A stretch of DNA of 64,000 nucleotides from J014 sp964486055 (GTDB lineage: Bacteria > Acidobacteriota > Blastocatellia > Pyrinomonadales > Pyrinomonadaceae), in assembly GCA_964486055.1 (NCBI GenBank), contig CAZALE010000004.1:124001-188000 (forward strand), in the 5' to 3' direction. Below, piece by piece: positions 48,965 through 57,783 of this stretch. Under the pieces are notes generated by a model. The model saw only the letters and a list, made by a program, of their open reading frames with translations, had not been told where the DNA came from and did no database searches. The first letter of the stretch is position 1. Every line of letters begins with the position of its first letter. Position numbers and translations under genes: made by a program.

Positions 48965-51385
48965 ATGAGACTCGCGAGAAAAGCATTTTTAGTATTGACA
49001 CTTGCGACGTTGGCGCTGTTAGTTACAGTGTCGGCGCAAACGCCGAGATCAGAAAATGATCCGCGTAATACTGCTCCTACAGTGGGCACAGGAGGCCCAG
49101 TAGGAGGACCAACAGGACTTTTTACTGTCTACGATGGGCAAACTTTGAGAAAAGGTGAATACACCTTCAGCGCAGCCTATAGCAATTTTGACCGTGACCC
49201 TGGTAACGCTGATTTCACCGAAGTGCCCATCAGTTTCCAAATAGGTTTAAACGACTATCTTGAGCTATTTTTTAATACTGATGCCTACCGTGGAATTAAG
49301 GTAAATTCACCGAGAAATCTCTCTGGGTTTTACTTGCCTAACTCGAGAGTAAGAGTAGGCCTCGTTTTTGTCAGTCCACCAGCCATAGTTCTGGCTCCTC
49401 AAGGGCCAGGAACCAGCAGCTTTCCTAATCAGGGAATATTTAGACCACAAAACAATCAACCATTTGTTCCATATCCGTATACAGGAGGTTCTGCGGGTAC
49501 TTTTGGTTACAATATACCCTTTCCTCCTGGACCCATCTTCGGTTTTCCAGCAGGAACATTTCCGACTCTAGGGCCACCTAGAGCAGGCAGTGGCAACGGA
49601 GCTGACTTATTCCCAGGCGTTGGAGCACCTGTGGGAGGTATCTTACCAGGGTTAGTCCTATCAACGGTCTGCATTGTCAGCTCAGGCTGCAATGATTTCA
49701 CCCAAGCTCCTGTAGTCTTTACTAATGCTCCTTCATATCTGCCTGATGCACCGTTTATTAACAGGACATACGGTGAATCAGCTTTTAACACCTTTACGGT
49801 TGGCGGGAAACTAAGATTTACCGGACCTAATAATCCTGTAGGGTTCGGAATCGTCGCATACTACCGCTTCTATGCTGATAAAGCTACTGATCCGGGTGGA
49901 TTTAATCAGCTTCAGCGTGGTTCAAGCCCAGGTGGAAATAGAGGAGATCTTGGCTTGGTGCTTTTTGCTGATGCACGCTTGCGTAAATGGATAAACGTCT
50001 CAGCTAACCTTGGTTATAACCTGAATAGCAGCGTAAAAGGTGATTTTGGAGGGACTAAATTCACCATCCTAGATCGCCCAGATGAATTGCTAGCTGCTGT
50101 CGGATTAGACTTTCCTGTAAATCGTTATTTCCAGCCGATTTTAGAATTTAGAGCTTTGAAGTATGTCGGCGGCAGGACTCCAAATGCTTTTGAACAAGAT
50201 CCAATTGATGGAATAGCTGGAGCAAGATTCTTCCCTGCACGTTGGCTGAGCATAGGCGCTGCTTACAGATATAACTTCAATCAACAAGACGCTGGTTTTG
50301 TCCGTGACTCTGTGTCTTCCTTTTCGGTTAACATAGCAGGTAGAACAGGTACTAGTACCACAACTTTCAGAGGCACTATACCTGGCTTTAATCCGTCAAG
50401 CGATGCTCACGGATTTATATTCCAAGGAACCATCGGTAGAAGAAATAAACGTGGATCTACTCCACCTGAAAATAAACCACCTGACGTGACAGCTGTAGAA
50501 TTAAGTAAAAATGTGGTAACTCTACCATGTCCTCCTGGCTTCCGTCCTAAAGAAGGGCAAACTGGCTGTGGAGAGCAAACTGTTGATATAAGAACTACGG
50601 CTGTTGATCCAGAAAATGATGTTTTAACATACAACTACACTGTCTCTGGAGGAAGAATCGTTGGTCAAGGTGCTAATGTGACATGGGACTTAAGTGGAGT
50701 ACGGCCCGGTACGTATACTGTCACCGTAGGTGTAGATGACGGCTGTGGGGTTTGCGGTAAAACCATGACAAAAACCATAGAGGTTAAAGAATGTGCCTGC
50801 GAAAAGATCTGTGAATGCCCATCATCTATAACGGTTAGCGGTGGTGGAGTAGTTAGACCAGGCGAAGAATTGACATTCACAGCTAATGTAGTCGGCGGTA
50901 CTCAAGAAAACATAACTTATGAATGGACTGTAAGCCAAGGCACTATAGTAAGTGGTCAAGGAACACCAGTAATCAGAGTCAGTACTGAAGGCCTCGAAAA
51001 GACAAACGTGACCGCCAGAGTGACAATTGGTGGCCTATGTCCAAATTGTCCAAATACAGCTGAAGAAACTGGCTCAGTTGGTGAAAAGCCGGGTATCAGG
51101 CCATTTGATGAATTTGGACCACTACCTAATGATGAAGTCAGAGGTAAACTCGATAACTTCTTCGTTGCTTTGCGTAACGATCCTACAGCCACTGGATACA
51201 TCGTCATAGATGGTCCAAAGAAAGACGCAGACAAGCGAGAAGCTCTTATTAGGAATCACATAAGGTTCCGTAAATTCGACGAAAAACGTATCACAATTGT
51301 TCGTGGTGATACAACTGCGACTACAGTCTACACCAGGCTATACGTAATCCCAGCAGGCAGATCGATTAATGAAATAACCAAGTAA
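48965..51385 (+). CDS. Outer-membrane protein with Ig/PKD-like domains and OmpA-like tail
   Basis: An 806-residue protein. A signal peptide (about 1-24: FLVLTLATLALLVTVSAQ) precedes a long beta-barrel-like section (roughly 60-460), glycine- and proline-rich, with motifs GLNDYLELFFNTDAYRG and RKWINVSANLGYNLN. Cysteine-containing PKD/Ig-like domains follow (DGCGVCGKTMTKTIEVKECACEKICE in three pieces, then EKICECPSSITVSG), and the tail is an OmpA-like domain (FDEFGPLPNDEVRGKLDNFF and RKFDEKRITIVRGD) of the kind common in Acidobacteriota surface proteins. The barrel and repeat boundaries are my reading. GGAGGAA precedes ATG 48965; an upstream frame from 48938 lacks such a signal. The gene ends at a strong terminator. 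Confidence 0.75.
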   Translation: MRLARKAFLVLTLATLALLVTVSAQTPRSENDPRNTAPTVGTGGPVGGPTGLFTVYDGQTLRKGEYTFSAAYSNFDRDPGNADFTEVPISFQIGLNDYLELFFNTDAYRGIKVNSPRNLSGFYLPNSRVRVGLVFVSPPAIVLAPQGPGTSSFPNQGIFRPQNNQPFVPYPYTGGSAGTFGYNIPFPPGPIFGFPAGTFPTLGPPRAGSGNGADLFPGVGAPVGGILPGLVLSTVCIVSSGCNDFTQAPVVFTNAPSYLPDAPFINRTYGESAFNTFTVGGKLRFTGPNNPVGFGIVAYYRFYADKATDPGGFNQLQRGSSPGGNRGDLGLVLFADARLRKWINVSANLGYNLNSSVKGDFGGTKFTILDRPDELLAAVGLDFPVNRYFQPILEFRALKYVGGRTPNAFEQDPIDGIAGARFFPARWLSIGAAYRYNFNQQDAGFVRDSVSSFSVNIAGRTGTSTTTFRGTIPGFNPSSDAHGFIFQGTIGRRNKRGSTPPENKPPDVTAVELSKNVVTLPCPPGFRPKEGQTGCGEQTVDIRTTAVDPENDVLTYNYTVSGGRIVGQGANVTWDLSGVRPGTYTVTVGVDDGCGVCGKTMTKTIEVKECACEKICECPSSITVSGGGVVRPGEELTFTANVVGGTQENITYEWTVSQGTIVSGQGTPVIRVSTEGLEKTNVTARVTIGGLCPNCPNTAEETGSVGEKPGIRPFDEFGPLPNDEVRGKLDNFFVALRNDPTATGYIVIDGPKKDADKREALIRNHIRFRKFDEKRITIVRGDTTATTVYTRLYVIPAGRSINEITK

Positions 51386-51406
51386 ATCAGTCTGTCCAGA
51401 TATGCT

Positions 51407-51438
51407 AAAAGCGGTGGTTTGACAAACCACCGCTTTTT
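51407..51438 (+). terminator. Rho-independent terminator after the OMP gene
   Basis: AAAAGCGGTGGTTT (51407-51420) pairs with AAACCACCGCTTTT (51424-51437) around GAC, and T's continue to 51438. A near-perfect 14-bp stem. Confidence 0.9.
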
Positions 51439-51574
51439 GTTGCTACCCTAAGATTGCCATCCACCAAAAATAATGCAAAAATTCTAATACTAAGACTTCA
51501 ATACCATTGAAGAAGACAACAATCTTCTAGGTTATTTCACCAAAAGTTTTGGAGCAAAAGTTTTGGAGGCAAAT

Positions 51575-53692
51575 ATGCTAAGAAGTTCAGTAGTATTAAT
51601 ATTAGTTTCAATTCTGGTTCAAGGGGCAATCTTGCAAACTTTTGCGCGCTACCCCAACCTCGAAACCGATTCTAAAGTTTTTGGACGGCAGTATGTAGTA
51701 GGCCCTGAAGGAGGAGACGTTCGCTCCATTGCAGTTGACCCCAGAAATCCAGACCGTCTCTACATAAGCACACTTGATGGCCAGATATACACTTCAGCAG
51801 ATGCTGGGAAGACCTGGAAATTTTTAGTAAATTTCGGAATTCCTTTACTAATAATTGATGATCTAATGGTTGATGTAGAAGATTCCAATATAATCTATGC
51901 TTCTGGTCACCGTCACAAAGAGCCAGGAGGATTTTTTAAGTCCACTGATGGTGGCTTAACTTGGAAAGCATCTGATGATCTGAAGAATGAAGCCATCCAC
52001 GCTATGGTTCAATCAACCCTCGATCCTAATATAATCATCGTTGGTGGTGTTAACGGAATATTTATTTCTAGAAATCGTGGGAAAGATTTCAAGAAGATCG
52101 ATTCTCCAACTGCACCACGTGATATTAATTCATTAGCCATCGATCCAACGGACACAAACATAATCTATGCAGGTACAACCTGGAGACCTTATAAAACCAC
52201 GGATGGAGGACAAACCTGGCGCCTAATCAAGCAAGGCTTAATTGATGATTCCGATGTATTTGCAATTGAAATTGATGATAGAGATCCAAATCACGTTATA
52301 GCTTCAGCTTGTAGTGGGATTTATGAATCTTTCAATAAAGGTGAGAACTGGAAAAAAATTCAGGGCATTCCTTCAACCTCCCGACGCACACGTGATATAA
52401 AAATAAATCCAGCCAGACCTGAGTCCTATTACGCTGCTACCACAGAAGGATTTTGGGTCAGTGACACCGCAGGTAAATCATGGAGAATGACCACTTCTCG
52501 TGACTTAGAAGTTAACTCCATAGCAGTCCATCGGAATAAACCCGATAGGATTTTCATAGCTACTAATAACTACGGAGTTTTGGTCTCGAATGATGGTGGG
52601 AAAAATTTCACTCCTACTAATGGCAACTTCACAAGCCGCTTCACTCTTTCAATAGTAGCTGATAATGAAAAACCAAATCGCCTATATGCCATAACGCGTA
52701 ATACGGCTACGGGTGGAGGATTTTTGTTCATAAGCGAAAATGCCGGTAACTCTTGGTATCCATCAATGAAGGGTTTAGTAGCCAACAGAATAGAGCCAAG
52801 AACTATATTTCAAAGTCGCTTAAATCCAGGCCTGATTTATTTAGGAACCAATGTTGGATTATTCAAGTCGCAAGATAGAGGTAATTCTTGGTCTGAGGTT
52901 ACTCCATCAAAACCACCAATAAGACCCCGATCAAGACGTACAAAGGGCAGAAAATCAACGCCTGTTGTAACTACTAAATCCACTGATAAAATTCAAAAAC
53001 TCACGGATCAGATAAACATTCTGGTTGGTACAGTCGAAAACGGTAAAGAAATAATTTTAGCTGGAACAGATAGCGGACTCTACAAAACAGATAACGTTGC
53101 AAACGGATGGGAGAAGGTTTATTTGAGTGAAAAAATAGAAGATAGAATATATGCTCTTACAATCTCGCCGAATGATTCAAAAACTATTTGGGTTGGCACG
53201 GCATCGTCAGGGGTTTTCGTTTCAAGAGATGGAGGTGAGACCTGGGAACACGTGAAAGATATACCTAAAAATCTTCTTGTAGGATCTATAGTCGTAAATC
53301 CATCGCGTCCAGAATACGTTTATGTAGGAACCAAACTGACCTTCTTCCTGTCTCGTGATGGCGGAAAAACTTGGATAAGAAGAGGAGGCAATCTTCCGAT
53401 CGGAGACTATAGAAGCATAATTGTCAATCCGAATGATCCGAATGAAGTCCTGGTCGCTAGTGCGATGGAGAAAAATGGCGGAATTTACAGATCTACTGAT
53501 GCCGGTATTACATGGAAAAGATTAGATCCTAAAGATGCTAATTTACCTAGTCAACGTTACTGGTCGATGATATTTAATCCTTCTAATCCAAATGAACTTC
53601 TGGTCGGTACTCATTCATCTGGAGTATACAAAATAGAACTCTTGACCCCCACTGCAAATACAAAAGATTCATCAGATAAAACTGGCAATTAA
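51575..53692 (+). CDS. Secreted BNR/sortilin-like beta-propeller protein
   Basis: A 705-residue exported protein with a short signal (MLRSSVVLILVSILVQGAIL). The rest is filled with BNR/YCF48-like repeats of the form SxDxGxTWK: ISTLDGQIYTSADAGKTWKF, FFKSTDGGLTWKASDD, YKTTDGGQTWRLIKQ, FVSRDGGETWEHVKD and FLSRDGGKTWIRRGG, each followed by a strand such as VVNPSRPEYVYVGTK. They build a propeller like those of sortilin/VPS10 domains and YCF48. A basic linker RPRSRRTKGRKSTP divides two groups of repeats. Ligands are unknown. The GGAGG at 51565-51569, five bases ahead of ATG 51575, fixes the start. It probably has an independent promoter after the OMP terminator. Confidence 0.8.
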   Translation: MLRSSVVLILVSILVQGAILQTFARYPNLETDSKVFGRQYVVGPEGGDVRSIAVDPRNPDRLYISTLDGQIYTSADAGKTWKFLVNFGIPLLIIDDLMVDVEDSNIIYASGHRHKEPGGFFKSTDGGLTWKASDDLKNEAIHAMVQSTLDPNIIIVGGVNGIFISRNRGKDFKKIDSPTAPRDINSLAIDPTDTNIIYAGTTWRPYKTTDGGQTWRLIKQGLIDDSDVFAIEIDDRDPNHVIASACSGIYESFNKGENWKKIQGIPSTSRRTRDIKINPARPESYYAATTEGFWVSDTAGKSWRMTTSRDLEVNSIAVHRNKPDRIFIATNNYGVLVSNDGGKNFTPTNGNFTSRFTLSIVADNEKPNRLYAITRNTATGGGFLFISENAGNSWYPSMKGLVANRIEPRTIFQSRLNPGLIYLGTNVGLFKSQDRGNSWSEVTPSKPPIRPRSRRTKGRKSTPVVTTKSTDKIQKLTDQINILVGTVENGKEIILAGTDSGLYKTDNVANGWEKVYLSEKIEDRIYALTISPNDSKTIWVGTASSGVFVSRDGGETWEHVKDIPKNLLVGSIVVNPSRPEYVYVGTKLTFFLSRDGGKTWIRRGGNLPIGDYRSIIVNPNDPNEVLVASAMEKNGGIYRSTDAGITWKRLDPKDANLPSQRYWSMIFNPSNPNELLVGTHSSGVYKIELLTPTANTKDSSDKTGN

Positions 53693-53699
53693 TTCGACT

Positions 53700-53726
53700 G
53701 GGCGTCTTTTCATTAAAAAGGCGCCC
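53700..53726 (+). terminator. Hairpin after the BNR gene
   Basis: GGGCGTCTTTT pairs with AAAAAGGCGCCC (one G-U) around CATT. No T-run follows, but position just after the stop suggests a terminator. Confidence 0.5.
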
Positions 53727-53754
53727 ATGAATTTATAATTATCCTTCCCTTCCT

Positions 53755-53782
53755 TTGATCGCTCATCATCGAATCTTATAAT
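53755..53782 (+). promoter_or_regulatory. Candidate sigma-70 promoter for bshC
   Basis: TTGATC (53755-53760) and TATAAT (53777-53782) are spaced 16 bases, immediately before the AAGGA ribosome site of bshC. Confidence 0.6.
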
Positions 53783-53802
53783 TTGGTTTTAAGGATACGC
53801 AA

Positions 53803-55479
53803 ATGAACGAAGAAAATTGTGGAGTATCAACACAATCTTTTGAAATTGAGGATATACCTTTTTCAAAGATTCCCTCCCATTCTAGGATTTTCTTAGAATA
53901 CCAGCAGAATCCGATTGCGCTGAAAAAGTTTTACCCATCTGCGGTATCATCTCATACCGAGATCCAGCAAAACGTAGAAAGCGTACTACAAAACTATGAG
54001 GTTAATAGAGACCTACTTTGCGAAGCCCTGAGAGACATTAACGAAAGATTTGGAGTCAGTGAGAAAGTCTTCTCTAACATTTCACTTTTAAATCATGAAG
54101 ACTGCGTTGCTGTCGTTACCGGTCAGCAAGCAGGTTTATTTACCGGTCCACTCTATTCAATCTACAAGGCATTGACGGCCATAAAACTCTCTGAATGCTT
54201 GAGAATGCGAGGCATGAAGGCAGTACCAGTCTTTTGGATTGCAACTGAAGATCATGACTTCGCAGAAGTATCCTCCGCTTTTATCATGAACAATAAAGGC
54301 AGGCTGACTCAACTAAAAAATGAACCTGAGGGATGTTACGAGGGATTACCCGTCGGCCTTGTAAAATTGGACGAATCAATAAAGCAAACTATTGAAACCC
54401 TTTTTGATGAATTACCAAAGACAGATTTTACAGACGATCTGCAAGATTTAATCCAGACTTGTTGGATACAAGGCATAAGCTATGGTGAGGCGTTTGGCCG
54501 CATGATGAATAGACTCTTCGGTAACTACGGATTGATTTTGCTTTGCCCAATGAATAGAGTCCTTAAGCAACTCGCCTCACCAATTTATGCAAAGGCCGTT
54601 GAGAAATCCGATGAAATAGTAAAATCCTTACTGATAAGAGACCAGGAATTGCTTACTCAAGGCTTTCATAATCAAGTTGTAATTCCTGAGAATTATTTCC
54701 CAATCTTTTGGCAATCTGGAGATGGAAAAAGACACGCTCTTAAGAAGATGGAGGAAAATAAATACCAAACGAAAGATTCTGAACAGATCTTCACTAAATC
54801 CGATATCCTTGATCTTATAAAAAGTGAGCCCTTTAGATTTAGTCCCAGTGTAGTCCTCAGACCCGTCGTTCAGGATTATCTTCTGCCAACGGTTTGTTAC
54901 TTTGGGGGAGCTGCAGAGATAGCTTATTTCGCTCAAGCTGAAAGAATTTACTCTGTACTACATCGCCCAGTGACCACTATTCTTCACCGCCAAAGTTTCA
55001 CGTTTGTAACTTCCAAACAACGACGAATACTTAAGAAATACGATCTAGAGTTTCAAAATCTTTTTACAGGTCTTGATGAAATTCTCTCAATAGTGATCGA
55101 AAAACATATATCTCCAGACGTAAGTCGTCTATTTGCAGAGGCAGAAGAGGAGATAAATTTACAACTCAATCGACTAGATCAAGAATTCAGTAAAATAGAT
55201 CCCTCTTTAGCAGAAAATTTGGCGAAGAGAAGAAGGAAAATTATGTATCACATTTCAGCTCTAAGGCGAAAATATCATTACATTCAAGCTCAAAAACATC
55301 AAATCATCACTCGACGATTAGAGTACCTGTTTGACTCACTCCTACCACTCAAACATCTTCAAGAGAGAACTCTGAACGTGTGTACTTTCCTTAATTCTTA
55401 TGGATTGAGTTTTATCGATATGATTTATTCGATTATAGACCTTGAAAATCGTGATCATAGAGTCATTTATCTTGACTGA
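53803..55479 (+). CDS. bshC: Bacillithiol biosynthesis cysteine-adding enzyme BshC
   Basis: BshC adds cysteine to glucosaminyl-malate to finish bacillithiol, the low-molecular-weight thiol. The 558-residue length and VVTGQQAGLFTGPLYSIYKALTAI identify the family, with VPVFWIATEDHDFAEV, the central CWIQGISYGEAFGRMMNRLF, and PTVCYFGGAAEIAYFAQ also typical. A C-terminal coiled coil (LAENLAKRRRKIMYHISALRRKYHYIQ in pieces) is standard. AAGGA seven bases before ATG 53803 fixes the start. bshA and bshB are not in the window. ispH follows 66 bases later and may share the transcript. Confidence 0.93.
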   Translation: MNEENCGVSTQSFEIEDIPFSKIPSHSRIFLEYQQNPIALKKFYPSAVSSHTEIQQNVESVLQNYEVNRDLLCEALRDINERFGVSEKVFSNISLLNHEDCVAVVTGQQAGLFTGPLYSIYKALTAIKLSECLRMRGMKAVPVFWIATEDHDFAEVSSAFIMNNKGRLTQLKNEPEGCYEGLPVGLVKLDESIKQTIETLFDELPKTDFTDDLQDLIQTCWIQGISYGEAFGRMMNRLFGNYGLILLCPMNRVLKQLASPIYAKAVEKSDEIVKSLLIRDQELLTQGFHNQVVIPENYFPIFWQSGDGKRHALKKMEENKYQTKDSEQIFTKSDILDLIKSEPFRFSPSVVLRPVVQDYLLPTVCYFGGAAEIAYFAQAERIYSVLHRPVTTILHRQSFTFVTSKQRRILKKYDLEFQNLFTGLDEILSIVIEKHISPDVSRLFAEAEEEINLQLNRLDQEFSKIDPSLAENLAKRRRKIMYHISALRRKYHYIQAQKHQIITRRLEYLFDSLLPLKHLQERTLNVCTFLNSYGLSFIDMIYSIIDLENRDHRVIYLD

Positions 55480-55545
55480 TATGAGTTTTAGCTCGACTTT
55501 GATAAACTAGTACTGAGAAAGTTATCAGAAGCGAGAGGATTGGTT

Positions 55546-56406
55546 ATGCAGATAATCTTAGCAGAGGAATACGGTTTTTGTTTTGGAGTAGAGCGGGCAG
55601 TTCAAATGGTTGAAAAGGCACTACAGGAAGGCGAAACTGTAAGGACCTTAGGCCCCCTAATTCATAATGAGGCAGAAATAAAGAGGCTGGAAAGTGAAGG
55701 AGTTAGAACAATTTCAGCACCAGTGCAAATACAAAGAGGCGAGACTGCAGTAATAAGAGCACATGGCGTGCCCCCGGAAGTCGAAGCCGAATTAAAAGAA
55801 AAAGCCTCCAAGGTAATAGATGCTACATGCCCATTTGTTACAAGAGTTCAAAGACTTGCGGCTAGAGCCGCAGCCCAAGATCGTCATGTAGTCGTGGTAG
55901 GTAATCCTGATCACCCAGAGATGATAGGAGTGAAGGGCTATGCTCCCAATCATGCTTTCGTCGTTAGAGATGCTTCTGAGGTTGCTAATTTACCAAAATT
56001 AAGAAAACCATTGGTCGTATCCCAAACTACGATAAAAGCTAAGACCTTCTACGAAACAGCAGAGGCAGTAAAATCAAAGACAGATGATGAGTTAGAAGTT
56101 ATAAACACAATTTGTTCAGCTACGAGGGACAGGCAGGATGCAGCAAGAGAATTAGCTGAGCAGGTAGAGGCTATATATGTTATCGGTGGTAAACACTCAT
56201 CAAATAGTAGAAAGTTATTGGCAGTCTGTCAAGAAAAATGCGAGAAAAGTTTTCTCATAGAAACTGAAGAGGAAATTAATCCTGATGATTTAAGAGGGGT
56301 AGAAAAAGTCGGGGTGACCGCTGGAGCTTCAACCCCAGACTGGTTAATTCAAAGAGTTATAAAAAGATTAGAAGAAATTGGTAAACAACTAGAAAAAAGC
56401 TCTTAG
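55546..56406 (+). CDS. ispH: 4-hydroxy-3-methylbut-2-enyl diphosphate reductase IspH
   Basis: IspH, the last enzyme of the MEP isoprenoid route, reduces HMBPP to IPP and DMAPP with a [4Fe-4S] cluster. The cluster cysteines are in EYGFCFGVERAVQM (Cys12), VIDATCPFVTRVQ and NTICSATRDRQDAA. RTLGPLIHNEAEI, RAHGVPPEVEAEL and VTAGASTPDWLIQ are typical. The protein is 286 residues, usual for the family. Preceding bases GAGAGGATTGG support ATG 55546; a TTG at 55540 is an alternative. Ends at a bidirectional terminator. Confidence 0.96.
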   Translation: MQIILAEEYGFCFGVERAVQMVEKALQEGETVRTLGPLIHNEAEIKRLESEGVRTISAPVQIQRGETAVIRAHGVPPEVEAELKEKASKVIDATCPFVTRVQRLAARAAAQDRHVVVVGNPDHPEMIGVKGYAPNHAFVVRDASEVANLPKLRKPLVVSQTTIKAKTFYETAEAVKSKTDDELEVINTICSATRDRQDAARELAEQVEAIYVIGGKHSSNSRKLLAVCQEKCEKSFLIETEEEINPDDLRGVEKVGVTAGASTPDWLIQRVIKRLEEIGKQLEKSS

Positions 56407-56437
56407 ATTCTGAAAAAACTAAACGAAAGACTAAAAA

Positions 56438-56465
56438 TCAGGCTCCCTTGGGGAGCCTGACTTTT
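56438..56465. terminator. Bidirectional terminator between ispH and the glycine-zipper gene
   Basis: TCAGGCTCCC (56438-56447) and GGGAGCCTGA (56451-56460) form a 10-bp stem with TTG loop. CTTTT follows on the plus strand and TTTTT on the minus strand, serving both converging genes. Confidence 0.9.
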
Positions 56466-56490
56466 AGAGGAGGGCTTTTTTGGAATCAAG

Positions 56491-57198
56491 CTACTGATTC
56501 CATTTTGGTAAAGAGATTGCTTGGTTTAGGTATACCCCAAATTCGGTATTCGGTTTAACCTCAGCTTCTTCACCTTTAGTTAATTTCTCCCCCATGAAAC
56601 CAGCACCAGCTCCGACAATACCACCTATCAAGGCTCCTTTTCCTCCACCTATGGCGGCTCCTATTATTGCTCCGCCAGCACTGCCACCTCCTATAAATAT
56701 AACCTTACGATGCTTCATTCTATCGCCACGCACAGTACCTTCCTCATCACTCTTACCATCTTTCGATGTTAAACTTGTAAGAGAACCATTAATCGCTCGC
56801 ACTCTTCCATTAGGTAATCTGACAGAAACAAACGTCACATCGATCGTGCCTGGCTTCCCGCCTTTTTTCGCTGGACTGACGGCATCAACTCTTCCTGTTA
56901 TAACGCTACCTACAGGTATTACCAAAACCCCTGTATTGGAATAAACTGGCTCTATCACATTTACAGTAAATCTGTCTCCAACTTCAGATGTCTTAGAGCT
57001 TAATGTATCATTCATTCTAACCCTTATAACAGTTCCAGCATTTACTCTATGGTAAACCAATCTCGTGGAAGTAGATTTTCTGTGTGTCGACTTTCTCTTC
57101 TGAGCATATACTTCGACCACCAGGGAAACTCCGATTAGCATCAAAGTTAGCACCAATAAACTGACAAATCTTCTCATAAAACTAAACCTCTCTTTCAT
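56491..57198 (-). CDS. Secreted glycine-zipper protein of unknown function
   Basis: A 235-residue exported protein with signal peptide (LLVLTLMLIGVSLVVEVYAQ). A basic segment KRKSTHRKSTSTR follows, then a TrbI/VirB10-like beta region (VIRVRMNDTLSSKTSEVGDR, VLVIPVGSVITGRVDAVSPA). The C-terminal half carries a glycine zipper (GGGSAGGAIIGAAIGGGKGA and LIGGIVGAGAGFMG), a membrane-inserting motif seen in many outer-membrane or envelope proteins. Function is unknown. ATG 57198 has AAGGA six bases upstream; ATG 57177 with AGAGG is an alternative. Confidence 0.7.
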   Translation of the reverse strand: MKERFSFMRRFVSLLVLTLMLIGVSLVVEVYAQKRKSTHRKSTSTRLVYHRVNAGTVIRVRMNDTLSSKTSEVGDRFTVNVIEPVYSNTGVLVIPVGSVITGRVDAVSPAKKGGKPGTIDVTFVSVRLPNGRVRAINGSLTSLTSKDGKSDEEGTVRGDRMKHRKVIFIGGGSAGGAIIGAAIGGGKGALIGGIVGAGAGFMGEKLTKGEEAEVKPNTEFGVYLNQAISLPKWNQ

Positions 57199-57374
57199 AA
57201 GTTTTCCTTAACAGTATCTCAAAAAGATCTGAAAATCAAGGAAATTGACAACGTTATGAAGATATTTCTCAGGACGTAGTTGCTAAAAATTTGCCTCTGA
57301 ATTTGGAATAGATGTTGATTGAGAATTTATAGACACTACAAGATCTTTTTCGAGTGGATTGGAGGTGAGAGGAA

Positions 57375-57674
57375 ATGTTACATCCGGCGGCTTTGCTTTT
57401 CATTTTGAATCTAATGGATGCTTTGTTGACGATTCTCTGGATCCGGCAAGAAATAGCTCCCGAAGCAAATAGACTGATGGGGTTATTGATAGAAGCTGGT
57501 GAGCTAAAATTCTTATTCGTAAAACTAGCAATCGGATTGATAGCCTCCATTATCCTGTGGCGCTGGGAAAAGCTAAAGCTAGCTCGTTATGGATTACTAC
57601 TAGCTCTTACGATCTACCTTTTCGTCATAATCATCCACTTCGCCATAGCCATAATCGCAATAAATGTTATCTGA
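57375..57674 (+). CDS. DUF5658-like small membrane protein
   Basis: A 99-residue protein with three hydrophobic segments: LLFILNLMDALLTILWI, VKLAIGLIASIILW and LLLALTIYLFVIIIHFAIAI. The pattern N-x-x-D in the first helix, then EANRLMGLL and FLFVKL, fits DUF5658, a family of unknown function. GGAGGTGAGAGG before ATG 57375 is a strong ribosome site. It stands between the divergent glycine-zipper gene and the htrA gene. Confidence 0.65.
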   Translation: MLHPAALLFILNLMDALLTILWIRQEIAPEANRLMGLLIEAGELKFLFVKLAIGLIASIILWRWEKLKLARYGLLLALTIYLFVIIIHFAIAIIAINVI

Positions 57675-57783
57675 TTTCCTTTCATTATCTCAATTCACTT
57701 CTTTAACGATGAAAAAGCGTGCTATATTGTTTCTAAGGTTGAAAAACACAACTACATAAAGATCTTGGACATCGAAAGAAATT

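Noticed and set aside
56594..56944. Proline-rich plus-strand frame opposite the glycine-zipper gene
   Set aside because: Proline/alanine richness is the mirror of the Gly codons on the minus strand; the minus-strand frame has a signal peptide and ribosome site.
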